A DNA stretch of 43,700 nucleotides from JBCCCJ01 sp039029315 (GCA_039029315.1 JBCCGK010000099.1:1-43700); one strand, 5' to 3'; numbered from the stretch's first letter, positions 34,189 through 43,115 are shown. The notes: generated by a model not told the origin, from the letters alone. Numbers and translations: made by a program.

Positions 34189-35953
34189 CGATTTCTCGTG
34201 CGGCTTGAACTAGTTCCCGGTATGATTTTGTTTTTCTATTTGCGGTGATGCTTTCACCTTCTTCGTCATAAAAGTCAATGTATTCGAAAACCCCATCAAA
34301 TACAATATGCCCAATCTCATCCTTCTGAAGTTCAAACTTTTTATAATCTTCTTTGTAATGATGGCGTATTAATTCTTGGAATTTAGAATGGATCTTTGGT
34401 AAATATTTATCCTTGTCTAATAAGACTTCCTCAAGCCCGAAATTATAGGCTGCAATTAAATTCTGGAATCTTTTGTGCTGTTCTAATTCAGATTCCTTGC
34501 CATCAACAACTCTTGCTATTAATGAGTTATATTGTTGAGCACCGAATTCATGATTTTTCTCTGAAATAAGCGAAAGGAATCGATCGTCTTTTAGTGCGAG
34601 TAAGTGAAGGTTTGAACTTCCGATGAAAATATCAGCTTTACCTTCTATAAATTTCAAATACCCATCATAAGGATCAAGGTTTGATATAATCTCTAACTGA
34701 GAACTATCGATATCAAAATCTTTCAAAAGTTTCAGTAAAGTGATGAAATAATCAGTGTATCGGGATGCAATGATTTTCTTTTTACTAACAGATTTTAGCA
34801 GTTGTTTTAGAGCAAAACCATGATATTGATCTGGTGTCCAATCTCGACCACTGTCCATCTCCAGACTAAGGATTTCTTCAAATGGAACTAGTTTAATGTC
34901 TTGATTTAGTACGTTCGCTGATTTATTTCCAATAATCTCAAATCCTTCAAATCTAGTTAATCTACGACCCTTGAATATCTCGATACTCTTCCTTTTCCAA
35001 ACTCGCTCATTTGCGATCACAAAAGTGTTTGGTGGGGTTATTACATTCTTTATTTCATCCAGAATTTTATTCCATGGAGCAAACCTAATTTCAAGATCAA
35101 TACCTTGTTCATTGAATACTCCAAGATCTTTTATTACGTCTACAAGAACCATATCTGGGAATACGCTCCTGTATAACACGACTCTATCTAGTTCTCGACC
35201 AAAGGTGTTGTTTTTCTTTGCACTATAATTTCCATCGATTGTTCTTTTAATGTTTTCGAATTCTTTTGATTCTTCAATAATAGATCTGATAAATCTTATA
35301 GCCCATTTGGGGTATGTCAATATCTGGGATGCAAAATCGCGTAATGTTTCTGGTCTAGTTTGTAACGCCAATAGAGAATTGCGAATTGGGTAAAGAAATA
35401 GTACCTCATTTTTCGGCTTCGTTTTGATTCTTTTCAAGAAACTTAACGCCCTGATTGGATCGATGCTGCTGTGGTAGCTAATGAAGTGAGGAACCAAGAA
35501 GTCAGATTTGTCTTGTTTGGTTAGCCAATCAATAAAACTTGCATGTCTGTTGTTTAGATTTGATAAAAATGCTGATAATATTAATGATATACTAGATTGT
35601 GGTATTACTTGATCAATGATTATATACTGTATTAGCCCTAAATCAACGGGTAAATTAAGGTGTGTAATAGTTAATAAAACTTGAGCTAGGGTATATTTAC
35701 AATCCGATCTTAGTGATTCCTTTAGCAGAGTATTGTGGGCTGATGCGATTTTTGTGTGTACCTTTGGAGACAAATCAACAAGAAACGACAAAAAGTATTC
35801 CGATAACTCTTCATCCCTTGGAATCAAAAAATCCTTCCCGAAAAATTTATAATCCTCTGTATATAAGCAAAAAAAGAATTCTTCCCAATCCTTACTAGAG
35901 AATGAATTTGCCCATTCTTCGATATTTGAACTTGATTCTAATTTCATTTGCAT
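34181..35953 (-). CDS. Protein with helical N-terminus fused to a cytoplasmic substrate-binding-protein-like fold
   Basis: 590 residues with no signal peptide or membrane helix. Residues ~1-245 are helical and unrecognised. From ~256 the sequence parallels the operon's own SBP: RVVLYRSVFPDMVLVDV, then LGVFNEQGIDLEIRFAPW, and in the second lobe LEIISNLDPYDGYLKFIEG followed by KADIFIGS, against INLNPDEGLAAFLTGTGDAFIGG in the SBP (compared in parts). So it carries a complete NMT1-like binding fold kept in the cytoplasm. It would be well placed to sense the imported ligand inside the cell. It overlaps the ATPase gene. Function is inferred only. Confidence 0.72.
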   Translation of the reverse strand: MQMKLESSSNIEEWANSFSSKDWEEFFFCLYTEDYKFFGKDFLIPRDEELSEYFLSFLVDLSPKVHTKIASAHNTLLKESLRSDCKYTLAQVLLTITHLNLPVDLGLIQYIIIDQVIPQSSISLILSAFLSNLNNRHASFIDWLTKQDKSDFLVPHFISYHSSIDPIRALSFLKRIKTKPKNEVLFLYPIRNSLLALQTRPETLRDFASQILTYPKWAIRFIRSIIEESKEFENIKRTIDGNYSAKKNNTFGRELDRVVLYRSVFPDMVLVDVIKDLGVFNEQGIDLEIRFAPWNKILDEIKNVITPPNTFVIANERVWKRKSIEIFKGRRLTRFEGFEIIGNKSANVLNQDIKLVPFEEILSLEMDSGRDWTPDQYHGFALKQLLKSVSKKKIIASRYTDYFITLLKLLKDFDIDSSQLEIISNLDPYDGYLKFIEGKADIFIGSSNLHLLALKDDRFLSLISEKNHEFGAQQYNSLIARVVDGKESELEQHKRFQNLIAAYNFGLEEVLLDKDKYLPKIHSKFQELIRHHYKEDYKKFELQKDEIGHIVFDGVFEYIDFYDEEGESITANRKTKSYRELVQAAREIDE

Positions 35954-35975
35954 GCTTATACTCTATTTTTTACGT

Positions 35976-36815
35976 TTAATATAGGATTTTAGGTTTATCC
36001 ACTATTGATTCAAAGGTTACTGGATGATGTACTGTTTCGGGACGGTATTCAAGTTTAATACTTAAAGCTTCAATCCTGTCATCAATTTCCCAAGGTCTAG
36101 TGTGTCCATATTTATCATGTGCTGGAGGTTCGAAGTATTGATTTGGGCCGACATCTAGTGAAGTTGGACGATATAGTCTTTCTGTTAATGGAACCTTGTA
36201 AATCAGTAAAATTATGGGTTTGTTGGAATTTCTTCGATCTAAACCAAGATTTGCTCTAACCTCATCTGGATGGCCTCTAACGACGAATTCAAATGGCTTA
36301 TTTTGAGGTTCATCTTCATTCCAGGTTGCAAACATGATATAATTTTTCAGTGGTAAACTTGGGTATATTAATGTTTTTTCGTGATGTGAAATTGAATCTG
36401 ATAGGAGCCGGTTAATAAAATCTTTTGCGTCAAATCCAGGTACCGTACCCAGATGCCCCTCAAGGTGCCGACGAAGGGATTCGAATTCGTACGCAACTCC
36501 CAAATATTTTGGCCTTACAGCAACTCGAATATCACCTCCTTTTAATCGATAAGTCCATTGATGCTTTCCGAGCACTATTCGATTTTTCCTTATTTCCTTT
36601 TCGTATGCTGATTCAAAACTTACTATATCAAGCGAATCGTTTTTCTCTATAAATTCCAATAGTTTTGACCAAATTCGAGCCGGAATAAATCTCTCTCGAT
36701 CAAAATTTCTTACCACCCTACCTCCATTTGGCAATTTACTCCATTCCATCATTCTTGATGTAACACGAGATCTTTGGGATTTGCTTAGCTTAGAAAGTGC
36801 TTTTTTGTAACTCAT
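35976..36815 (-). CDS. Unrecognised protein, first gene of the SIR2-ABC operon
   Basis: 279 residues. N-terminal basic helix region (KKALSKLSKSQRSRVTSRM), a mixed middle, and a C-terminal segment with LLIYKVPLTERLYRPTSLD, GPNQYFEPPAHDKYGHTRPW and RPETVHHPVTFESI. The conserved-looking RPTSLDVG and ETVHHPV pieces are enzyme-like, but I know no family. Being first after the promoter and 22 bp from the next gene, it belongs to the system. Confidence 0.55.
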   Translation of the reverse strand: MSYKKALSKLSKSQRSRVTSRMMEWSKLPNGGRVVRNFDRERFIPARIWSKLLEFIEKNDSLDIVSFESAYEKEIRKNRIVLGKHQWTYRLKGGDIRVAVRPKYLGVAYEFESLRRHLEGHLGTVPGFDAKDFINRLLSDSISHHEKTLIYPSLPLKNYIMFATWNEDEPQNKPFEFVVRGHPDEVRANLGLDRRNSNKPIILLIYKVPLTERLYRPTSLDVGPNQYFEPPAHDKYGHTRPWEIDDRIEALSIKLEYRPETVHHPVTFESIVDKPKILY

Positions 36816-36864
36816 GTCATCATATCATTATTAGCAATTAACATATACCAATCCCTTGACCATT

Positions 36865-36888
36865 GACTCCAAAAGTAGATATGGAGTC
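36865..36888. promoter_or_regulatory. Inverted repeat, candidate operator of the SIR2-ABC operon
   Basis: GACTCCA (36865-36871) and TGGAGTC (36882-36888) are perfect reverse complements separated by 10 bp. They straddle the -7 box of the operon promoter, so a bound dimeric repressor would block initiation. No dedicated regulator gene is obvious, so a system protein or the HTH gene could bind. Confidence 0.5.
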
Positions 36889-36902
36889 TAAAAATTTGCA
36901 AA
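36870..36902 (-). promoter_or_regulatory. Consensus Bacteroidota promoter of the SIR2-ABC operon
   Basis: On the minus strand TTTG (36902-36899) is followed after 21 bp by TACTTTTG (36877-36870), matching TTTG-N19-21-TAnnTTTG exactly. Transcription should start near 36863, giving a ~48-nt leader before the ATG at 36815. Confidence 0.6.
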
Positions 36903-37589
36903 CTCTTAAGTTTTTTGAGCACAAATGGATTGAAGGCTAGAGATCCCTTGAAGCAATATACAATTATTGCTAAACTTGGGAATATTCTTTAAAATTTCAA
37001 CGTATAATGAATATTTTTTTGTGTTGGTATACTGTAATTAATTTTTCTAAAAGCTATGCATTGGGGCTAAATAATCCATATGGCTCCCGGAATCTGAGCG
37101 TGTTTTGGATAAAACCCATTTAAATATGGAGGGTCCTCTCACTCCTCTTTATCACGATCATTGAGTATGAGGGTTGGATTTACTCTTTGATCTCTTTTAC
37201 AACCATCTAAAAATCAAACTATCTCTTCATACCAATCAAACGGTAATTTTGAAGAATTTGTTGCTCTGCTCCGAAGGGTTAATTATTAGTTCAGCATGAT
37301 GAATTGACATCTGGATTTATGGACAATTTACTGTTCTTGGAAGGTTTTTCGATTAAATCATCAAAACAAGTTAGCTCATATAGAGAAGCTTCTAAAGGCT
37401 GAAGTGAATCATCTAGACGAAACTTATGGTAAGGATCATATTGATATCGAATATATCAAGATAGGCCTAGATCATAAGTCCTTTATCTGCACAACTTTAA
37501 AGTAGCTCTTAAAAAGGCAAGCACTGGGAAGAAGTTGATAGATATGAGTTCGAACTATTCTATCGAGGACTTATCAGGGATTATGGCTA
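36903..37589. other. Long AT-rich stretch without an intact gene
   Basis: No intact ORF of note. On the plus strand 37357-37503 reads as about 50 codons (NHQNKLAHIEKLLKAEV, then a stop after FICTTLK) and nearby frames continue as YEFELFYRGLIRDYGY up to a stop near 37606, as if a gene decayed by frameshifts. I could not identify it. Confidence 0.35.
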
Positions 37590-38000
37590 TCATTTAGAAT
37601 CATAGCTAATCGACTCAATCAAGGTTCCATTACCATCTGTGACGAAGGAGGCCTCAATTTCCTTCATCCAAACCAATCTTTGCTCAAGGAGATATTCATA
37701 TACAGGAGCCAGGCCTTTTCCTGAAATGGTGATCTCCAGATTGGCAGTATTTAGGGAAATAGTCTGCTTTGATATCCCATCTCCGAGATTGAATAAAATA
37801 GGCGAAGCTATTTCCATATAGAAAATCCCAAACCTGTTTCCATCCTTAAGGAAAAAATCAATCGCCAAAGAAATTGGATGCCTCCCAGCCTGATCAAAAG
37901 TATAACCATAATACTTACGATCTTTGGCCTTACGGATAAAATCTCGCTCTGTGATTTTAGAAACATTATTTCGATCTAACTGGTCTCTGAGCTTGGACAT
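37590..38000 (-). CDS. Hypothetical protein downstream of the relaxase
   Basis: 136 residues, soluble, no domain recognised (contains FDQAGRHPISLAIDFFLKDG and VYEYLLEQRLVWMKEI). Its start overlaps the relaxase stop by 35 nt in another frame, implying coupled translation and a mobilisation-related role. Confidence 0.55.
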   Translation of the reverse strand: MSKLRDQLDRNNVSKITERDFIRKAKDRKYYGYTFDQAGRHPISLAIDFFLKDGNRFGIFYMEIASPILFNLGDGISKQTISLNTANLEITISGKGLAPVYEYLLEQRLVWMKEIEASFVTDGNGTLIESISYDSK

Positions 38001-40764
38001 GCTGCTTAATGGTTTGATTGATATTGCCTAATGCTGATTTGCTTCGATCCCAGAGGGATTTTACTTTTGAAAAGGCAGCCCGATACATACTTGTGGATCG
38101 ATGGTGGCGATCTTTCATGGTCAACTTCTGGTTTCCTGCTATTTCACTTGCGGTTGTACGAGTAGTCGAACGCTGCGCAGAATGCAAGAGATAATTCTTA
38201 TCATCTGTGTAAATGGATATACCGAATTTTCCTCTGGAGGCAGAAACATAAAACTGCTCTTTGGAAGTAGCCTTTCCAGAAGCAGAGCTTTGCATAATCA
38301 ACACCTTCTCAACAGATTTCCCCTGAGATGCCGGAGAGGTGGTATAATATCCATGTGTGAAGTTTCGATAGTTTTTATCCAAAATTAACTCAGACTTGCC
38401 CCGTGAGGCGAGAATATGTCCTTCTGGTGTAAAACCCTTCGCAGATACGATTTGGCCGTTATTGAGCCGTTTACGGTTCATATCAAAGCCATTTTGGGTG
38501 ATTCGTAGCTTATCTCCTTCTGCAATGGGGATTTGCTCCTTCTGATAGACAGAAAATTTTTCTGATTGCTCCAAAGGTAGGATTAGATCCTTTTTCTTTT
38601 CTCCCATAAGGCGCACGTTTCCGTGCGCATCTTTTCCGATTACATCAAATCGTTCCCCTCGTTTGATACCTTTTGCATTTTGATGAAACTGAACGGACAT
38701 GCCATCCTGATAATTGAAAGCATCCTGTTTTTGAGCCTCTGTATAGGAAGTGTTTTTTTGAATGGTGAAGGCCTGATCTTCTCCTTTCAAAATTTCTTTT
38801 TCCTTCAGCCCTTCCCGAATGGTTTGGGTTACGGCCTCCCCCTGAGCATGAGTAGTAGCAACCACCAGGATATTTTCTTTATTCTGAACACTTTCCAGAT
38901 ATTCGGCAGCTACACTCTGTTTCAAGCTGTCCATATCCACCACTTCTTTGATAGCTCCCATTTTGTCCAATTGCTCGAAGCCTCTGGCTATTTTTCCATC
39001 GGAGAGGTTTTTCACTGCATCCCGATACTCATTATTCTTTTGCCGTTGGATTTTGGAAATACGCGCAGGCTTGATTCCTCCAAAGGTTTCCAGAATTCTC
39101 AGCGCATCCCCCCTTTCCACAGAATTATGCTGTTTGGTATCACCGGAAAGCAGGAGCCTGGCATTTTGTTTTTTTGCCAGATCAATCAATTGATTCAGGG
39201 TTTTATTCCCAACCATTCCGGCTTCGTCGATCCAGATCATTCCACCTTTTACCTGTTCCTGAAGTGTTGAACTTTGAAGAAGCGCAGCAACGGTAGTTGC
39301 ACCTGCGAATCCTTCTTCCCGTTGAACACCTCTGGAGGCATCAGCCGAAGGAGCAAAAGCATGAAAGGATTTTCCAGCTTCTTCGACTCCAGTTTTTACT
39401 TCTTTGATTGACCATGTTTTTCCAGTTCCTGCCCCACCAGAGATGATGGAGATAAAATCATGGGAAGAAAGGGCTTTGTTTACGGCCTGACTTTGCTCTT
39501 CAGTCAGTAGCTCATTCTTAGGCTGATAATTGGGATTTATTGGCTCATAGTTTCCGCGACCTTCTCTTGCCAGATGAATGAGCTTTTGTTCTTCTGCTAA
39601 GGCCGGTTCAGTAGTGATAGTTTTCTCACCATTTCGCTTGCTGGTTTGGGAGAGAATATCTGTCCTGTTTTGATACGCTTCTTTGATGGCTTCAGGAGTT
39701 GTCTGCCCATAGCCTTTTTTGATGGCTTCTCCTAATAGTCGTTTTTCTGTTATGGTTGAGACTCTTTCTAAATGGTGAGACAAGGAATATTCTAAGGCTT
39801 CTTTGGCATGTTCTTTTTGATTATCGGGATCATGATACTGACCAGAATTTTTGGCTTTTGTAATCAGTTCTTTTTCATATGAGTCCAGACGATCATTCCA
39901 GATGGTTTGTAATTGATCTCCCAACAAATCCTTTCGTTTACCTTGTCTGGATTTACCTCCGAGTGCTACTTTATCCTCGATATAAGTAATGCCCAATTCT
40001 TTGGCTTTTTGCTCAATCTCATTGGTCCGTTGGGAAAATTTTCCGACAAGATTTCTATCAAATCCCTTGAGTTCAAAATCTCGCTCATTTCGCTCAATGG
40101 CATACCCATATTCCTGAAGGTTTTTCGCCAGTTTGGAATTGAAAACGGCTTCATAATAGGGCGCATTTTCTTTGATAGTTCCGAGTTCTACGGCTTGAAA
40201 TCTTTCTTTCTTTTCGTTCCAGGTAGCATTGAAAATAAAGCAATGCTGATGTAAGTGCGGATCAGGTACAGAGACTTTTCCCGCTTCAGTTTCTATCTCT
40301 ACAGGCCTGGCCCGAAAATGTGTAAATCCTGCCCAGGCGATATTTCCGGTTTTTTCATAGTGTTTGTTTTTCCCCTGACCAGCCTGAGTTTGCATATCCA
40401 ATTCTATTTCTTTCATGGTGTCCTTTGTGGCAGCATGAAAGGCACGAAGAATATCTTCGTCTTGAGTCATGGAATAGACTAGGGATACAGATTTTGGAGC
40501 CGAGAAAGTGGCATCATATCCAGCTCTACGATTGGGAGAATTCCGAACTGTCAACTGTTCGTCAGTTTGAGGATGTTTATTGGAAGCAAGCTTTTCAAAG
40601 TCGGATTTTGTAACTTCTCCAGAGAGTCCAAGACGTTCAGCAGTATGCCCATGCCATCTTCCATTGACCTCTCCTTTTTCAGAATAATAATCCTGTTTGG
40701 AGAGACCTTCCTCGAAGTATTTTGCAGCGGCAGCTGCATGTTTACTGACAGTAATGCGAAGCAT
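37966..40764 (-). CDS. MobF-family relaxase-helicase (TrwC/TraI-like)
   Basis: 932 residues. The N-terminal relaxase has candidate nucleophile tyrosines Tyr26/Tyr27 (KQDYYSEKG) and the metal-binding three-histidine motif PDPHLHQHCF (His170, 172, 174). A RecD-like helicase follows with Walker A GGAGTGKTW (443-451) and Walker B MIWIDEAG (Asp513-Glu514). It nicks oriT, stays covalently bound to the transferred strand and unwinds it. The usual length for the family is about 950, so it appears intact. Upstream region 40765-41015 is the natural place for oriT. Confidence 0.93.
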   Translation of the reverse strand: MLRITVSKHAAAAAKYFEEGLSKQDYYSEKGEVNGRWHGHTAERLGLSGEVTKSDFEKLASNKHPQTDEQLTVRNSPNRRAGYDATFSAPKSVSLVYSMTQDEDILRAFHAATKDTMKEIELDMQTQAGQGKNKHYEKTGNIAWAGFTHFRARPVEIETEAGKVSVPDPHLHQHCFIFNATWNEKKERFQAVELGTIKENAPYYEAVFNSKLAKNLQEYGYAIERNERDFELKGFDRNLVGKFSQRTNEIEQKAKELGITYIEDKVALGGKSRQGKRKDLLGDQLQTIWNDRLDSYEKELITKAKNSGQYHDPDNQKEHAKEALEYSLSHHLERVSTITEKRLLGEAIKKGYGQTTPEAIKEAYQNRTDILSQTSKRNGEKTITTEPALAEEQKLIHLAREGRGNYEPINPNYQPKNELLTEEQSQAVNKALSSHDFISIISGGAGTGKTWSIKEVKTGVEEAGKSFHAFAPSADASRGVQREEGFAGATTVAALLQSSTLQEQVKGGMIWIDEAGMVGNKTLNQLIDLAKKQNARLLLSGDTKQHNSVERGDALRILETFGGIKPARISKIQRQKNNEYRDAVKNLSDGKIARGFEQLDKMGAIKEVVDMDSLKQSVAAEYLESVQNKENILVVATTHAQGEAVTQTIREGLKEKEILKGEDQAFTIQKNTSYTEAQKQDAFNYQDGMSVQFHQNAKGIKRGERFDVIGKDAHGNVRLMGEKKKDLILPLEQSEKFSVYQKEQIPIAEGDKLRITQNGFDMNRKRLNNGQIVSAKGFTPEGHILASRGKSELILDKNYRNFTHGYYTTSPASQGKSVEKVLIMQSSASGKATSKEQFYVSASRGKFGISIYTDDKNYLLHSAQRSTTRTTASEIAGNQKLTMKDRHHRSTSMYRAAFSKVKSLWDRSKSALGNINQTIKQHVQAQRPVRSK

Positions 40765-41015
40765 AGATAAGTGTTAGTATTAGTTGCAGGCGTCTCGTCT
40801 AAGCACAGCTTATACATAAAAATGATGGTTTCAAGATGAAAAGGTTTGAATATAAGTGTCTCACTATCAGTAAAATACCATCAGTTATCCACATCTATTA
40901 GAAGGCGGGAATATGAATGAATATGTAATTGAACTAATTTGATTTAATATGAAATTATATGGTCTCGGAGGAAAAACTTATCCACAAAACTTAAAAAAAT
41001 TCGTACAACCAAAAT
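40765..41015. promoter_or_regulatory. Candidate oriT/origin region with two DnaA boxes
   Basis: Divergent intergenic region between the relaxase (minus) and a small plus-strand gene. It contains perfect TTATCCACA boxes at 40885-40893 and 40978-40986; a third lies at 43284-43292. AT-rich, as origins often are. No nick-site consensus could be fixed. Confidence 0.4.
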
Positions 41016-41222
41016 ATGAGTCAAGAATATCAACAAGTATTGAAAATGGCAATGGCACTCACCCCTGAAGAAAGGGCCGAGTTATTGAAGCAATTGATAG
41101 ATCAGCGTTCCAAAGATAAGTTCAATGCTCTTTCCAAGTCCGAACAGGAACTTTATCTCAAACGAACCAAAATTTTGGACGAATTGACCCAAGAAGCCCA
41201 GGAACTAGGATTCTATGATTGA
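41016..41222 (+). CDS. Small protein, possible antitoxin/addiction-module component
   Basis: 68 residues, helical and charged (QVLKMAMALTPEERAELLKQL, KTKILDELTQEAQEL-like end). The L-x-x-E-x-x-x-L-L opening is like short addiction-module proteins. It precedes the TA pair by ~57 bp; no own toxin is seen. Confidence 0.5.
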   Translation: MSQEYQQVLKMAMALTPEERAELLKQLIDQRSKDKFNALSKSEQELYLKRTKILDELTQEAQELGFYD

Positions 41223-41279
41223 AAGACCAATCCAACATAATCCTAGCCATTTTCCTAAAAGAATCGTATAATAGTGGTT

Positions 41280-41534
41280 ATGAGTAAAGAATATAAACAT
41301 ATCCTTGAAAGTGCCTTAGCATTGCCTCAGAATGAGTTTTTTGCTTTGGTTCAGGCTCTTTTAGGTAAAGTTCAGGACAAAATTGGTGCTGAGACAGGTG
41401 TTTCTCGCATGCCTTGGGAAACCGATGAACTTTTTCGGGAACTTGACCGCAGAGTAGAGGAAATTCGCTCAGGGAAAGTAAAAGCTGTTCCAGGTGAAGA
41501 GGTGATGGCAAAGCTGAAAAAACGTATGGCTTAA
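41280..41534 (+). CDS. Addiction-module antitoxin (TIGR02574-like)
   Basis: 84 residues from the ATG at 41280 (an upstream GTG at 41274 adds two codons). Opening helix KEYKHILESALALPQNEFFALVQAL and the closing LFRELDRRVEEIRSGKV, then VPGEEVMAKLKKR, are the usual short antitoxin pattern (given here in parts). Three bases before the toxin gene. Confidence 0.75.
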   Translation: MSKEYKHILESALALPQNEFFALVQALLGKVQDKIGAETGVSRMPWETDELFRELDRRVEEIRSGKVKAVPGEEVMAKLKKRMA

Positions 41535-41537
41535 TCT

Positions 41538-41849
41538 ATGAGCTATCCTTATGACTTTCATCCTGAAGCCGAGGAAGAGCTATTCAAAGCTATTGATTAT
41601 TTAGACGGCCAAAGAGAAGGCTATGGTGTGCTACTGGCTGAAGCATCTGCGAATATACTAGACCAAATCATAGAAAAACCCAAGCGATTCCCCATCGCTG
41701 ACACAAATTCCCAAAGAAGAAGAGCTATTCTTCCCAAACCATTCAATAAGACCTATTCCATCTATTTTGACTTTGATGGAGAGCGTATCTTGATTGCCAG
41801 TTTTTTCAATAATTATCGTGATCCTGGAATCTGGCAAGAGAGGAAATAG
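41538..41849 (+). CDS. ParE/RelE-family toxin
   Basis: 103 residues with the ParE fold: YDFHPEAEEELFKAIDYLD, then ANILDQIIEKPKRFPI, then RRAILPKPFNKTYSIYFDF and a final ILIASFFNNYRDPGIW. ParE-type toxins poison gyrase, RelE types cut mRNA; the residues do not let me choose. With the preceding antitoxin it stabilises the element. Confidence 0.85.
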   Translation: MSYPYDFHPEAEEELFKAIDYLDGQREGYGVLLAEASANILDQIIEKPKRFPIADTNSQRRRAILPKPFNKTYSIYFDFDGERILIASFFNNYRDPGIWQERK

Positions 41850-42280
41850 ATAATCATTTGGGCGTGTCCTTTCAGGTCGTTCCCTTCCAGACTCCATATT
41901 CATTTCGGTGCGTTGCACAAGCTTATCAGCTTCCTTTCAGGCAACTCACGCATATCACTTCGTTCCAAAGGTGTTCCGCTTGGGCGGAACGCTTCCTTTT
42001 TCATAACCGAACATCCTTCGGAAAAATGCCAGCCGCACAGGAAGTAAAGGCCAAGCCTCCGGTGCGAATCGAAAAAATCTTCCTCTCTGCGAGAGTGTAT
42101 TTTTGCGCTCCGCAGCCTTGACTTCCTTTTCCACGCTGTCGCTCCAGTGGGATGTTTTTGAATGTTCGGTTCCGAAAAAATGTTTTTGCAGGGAGGTCTA
42201 TCTGGACTTTTCTCCGCAAGAGCAGGGAGGCAGCCGAAAATCCGCAAGCGAGTAGGCACAAACCAAAATGGAGCGAAAAA
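41850..42280. other. GC-richer non-coding segment between TA pair and ArdA
   Basis: Base composition looks clearly different from neighbours (many CG-rich words such as GCCAGCCGC and CGCTCCGCAGCC; not counted). Frames are open on both strands (for example minus 41900-42451) but without family likeness. It may hold a structured RNA or ArdA leader; a hairpin is listed separately. Confidence 0.35.
41973..41990 (+). terminator. Terminator-like hairpin downstream of the TA pair
   Basis: GTTCCGC (41973-41979) and GCGGAAC (41984-41990) pair perfectly around TTGG, followed by a T-rich GCTTCCTTTTTC stretch. About 125 bp after the toxin stop. Confidence 0.4.
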
Positions 42281-42802
42281 ATGGCTCATTCCGAAAACTC
42301 GTACCACGCAACCCCTTATGACATCAATGCCAACGGCTTTTATTTCTCCACGCTGAAGGAGTATCAGGAGAAAGCGGAGAAACACACCAATATTTACGGA
42401 CAACCCGTAAAGGAATACGAAATACAATTCATAGACGGAGATTATCCCCAACTATTCAGAGAATTGGAAATCAATCAGGCCAACCTCAATATCTGGTTTG
42501 AATATTTCGAGGAGTTAGAAGAAGAAAAAGCCATAAAATGTTATTACCTGTCTTCAGATAGAGGAATGACCATAGAAGAAATCAAAGAATTTGATTTAGA
42601 TGAAATCCATCTATTCGAAGGAACCGCCAAAGAATACGCTGAAAATTATCTAGAGGAAACCGGAATGCTGGAGCAAATACCGGAGAATCTGCGCTATTAC
42701 TTTGATTATGAAGCCTTTGCCCGTGATTTGGTTATAGGTAGCGACATAGCCGAGTTTGACGCTCCCAATGGTACACGTTACATCGTTCCACAAAACTTTT
42801 AA
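42281..42802 (+). CDS. ardA: ArdA-like antirestriction protein
   Basis: 173 residues from the ATG at 42281 (the frame is open to 42152 but the extra part is basic and unlike the family). Acidic, with ArdA-like segments: GFYFSTLKEYQEKAEKH, FIDGDYPQLFREL, and the end YYFDYEAFARDLVIGSDIAEF. ArdA mimics DNA and blocks type I restriction, protecting the incoming element in a new host. Fits a conjugative element; notable beside an element-borne restriction-like module. Confidence 0.8.
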   Translation: MAHSENSYHATPYDINANGFYFSTLKEYQEKAEKHTNIYGQPVKEYEIQFIDGDYPQLFRELEINQANLNIWFEYFEELEEEKAIKCYYLSSDRGMTIEEIKEFDLDEIHLFEGTAKEYAENYLEETGMLEQIPENLRYYFDYEAFARDLVIGSDIAEFDAPNGTRYIVPQNF

Positions 42803-42812
42803 TAGGGAGAAA

Positions 42813-43115
42813 ATGAAAGAGAAACAAATATTCAGGCATACATGGCAAGGAATTGAAATAGAGATTTCATTCAAGCCCAATTACAGCAAGGCTTATCAGG
42901 ATATAATGGGAGATACTTTATCTCATATCGCTATCAAGGCAGGAGAACCTTTACCCATAACCCAAACAGGTTATAGGAGTGTTTTCCTGTCCTCGGAGGA
43001 AGTGGAGAATGCTGGAGGCGTAATTCCCCTTGTTCAAAATTGGCTGAATGAATATTCAAAATCTGAAGAATGGAAGAAGTATGTAAATGCCAAATCTCAA
43101 CTTTCTCTCTTTTGA
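42813..43115 (+). CDS. Conserved hypothetical element protein downstream of ardA
   Basis: 100 residues from the ATG at 42813, 10 bp after ardA. Begins MKEKQIFRHTWQGIEIEI and ends with a VIPLVQNWLNEYSKSEEWKKY helix. Proteins of this pattern (TGYRS and a W-x-x-E-x-x-KS-x-E-WKxY end) commonly follow ArdA in Bacteroidota elements; function unknown. Confidence 0.65.
   Translation: MKEKQIFRHTWQGIEIEISFKPNYSKAYQDIMGDTLSHIAIKAGEPLPITQTGYRSVFLSSEEVENAGGVIPLVQNWLNEYSKSEEWKKYVNAKSQLSLF

Noticed and set aside
41900..42451. 183-residue minus-strand frame overlapping ArdA
   Set aside because: Overlaps the family-supported ArdA gene and has a biased, unfolded-looking sequence.
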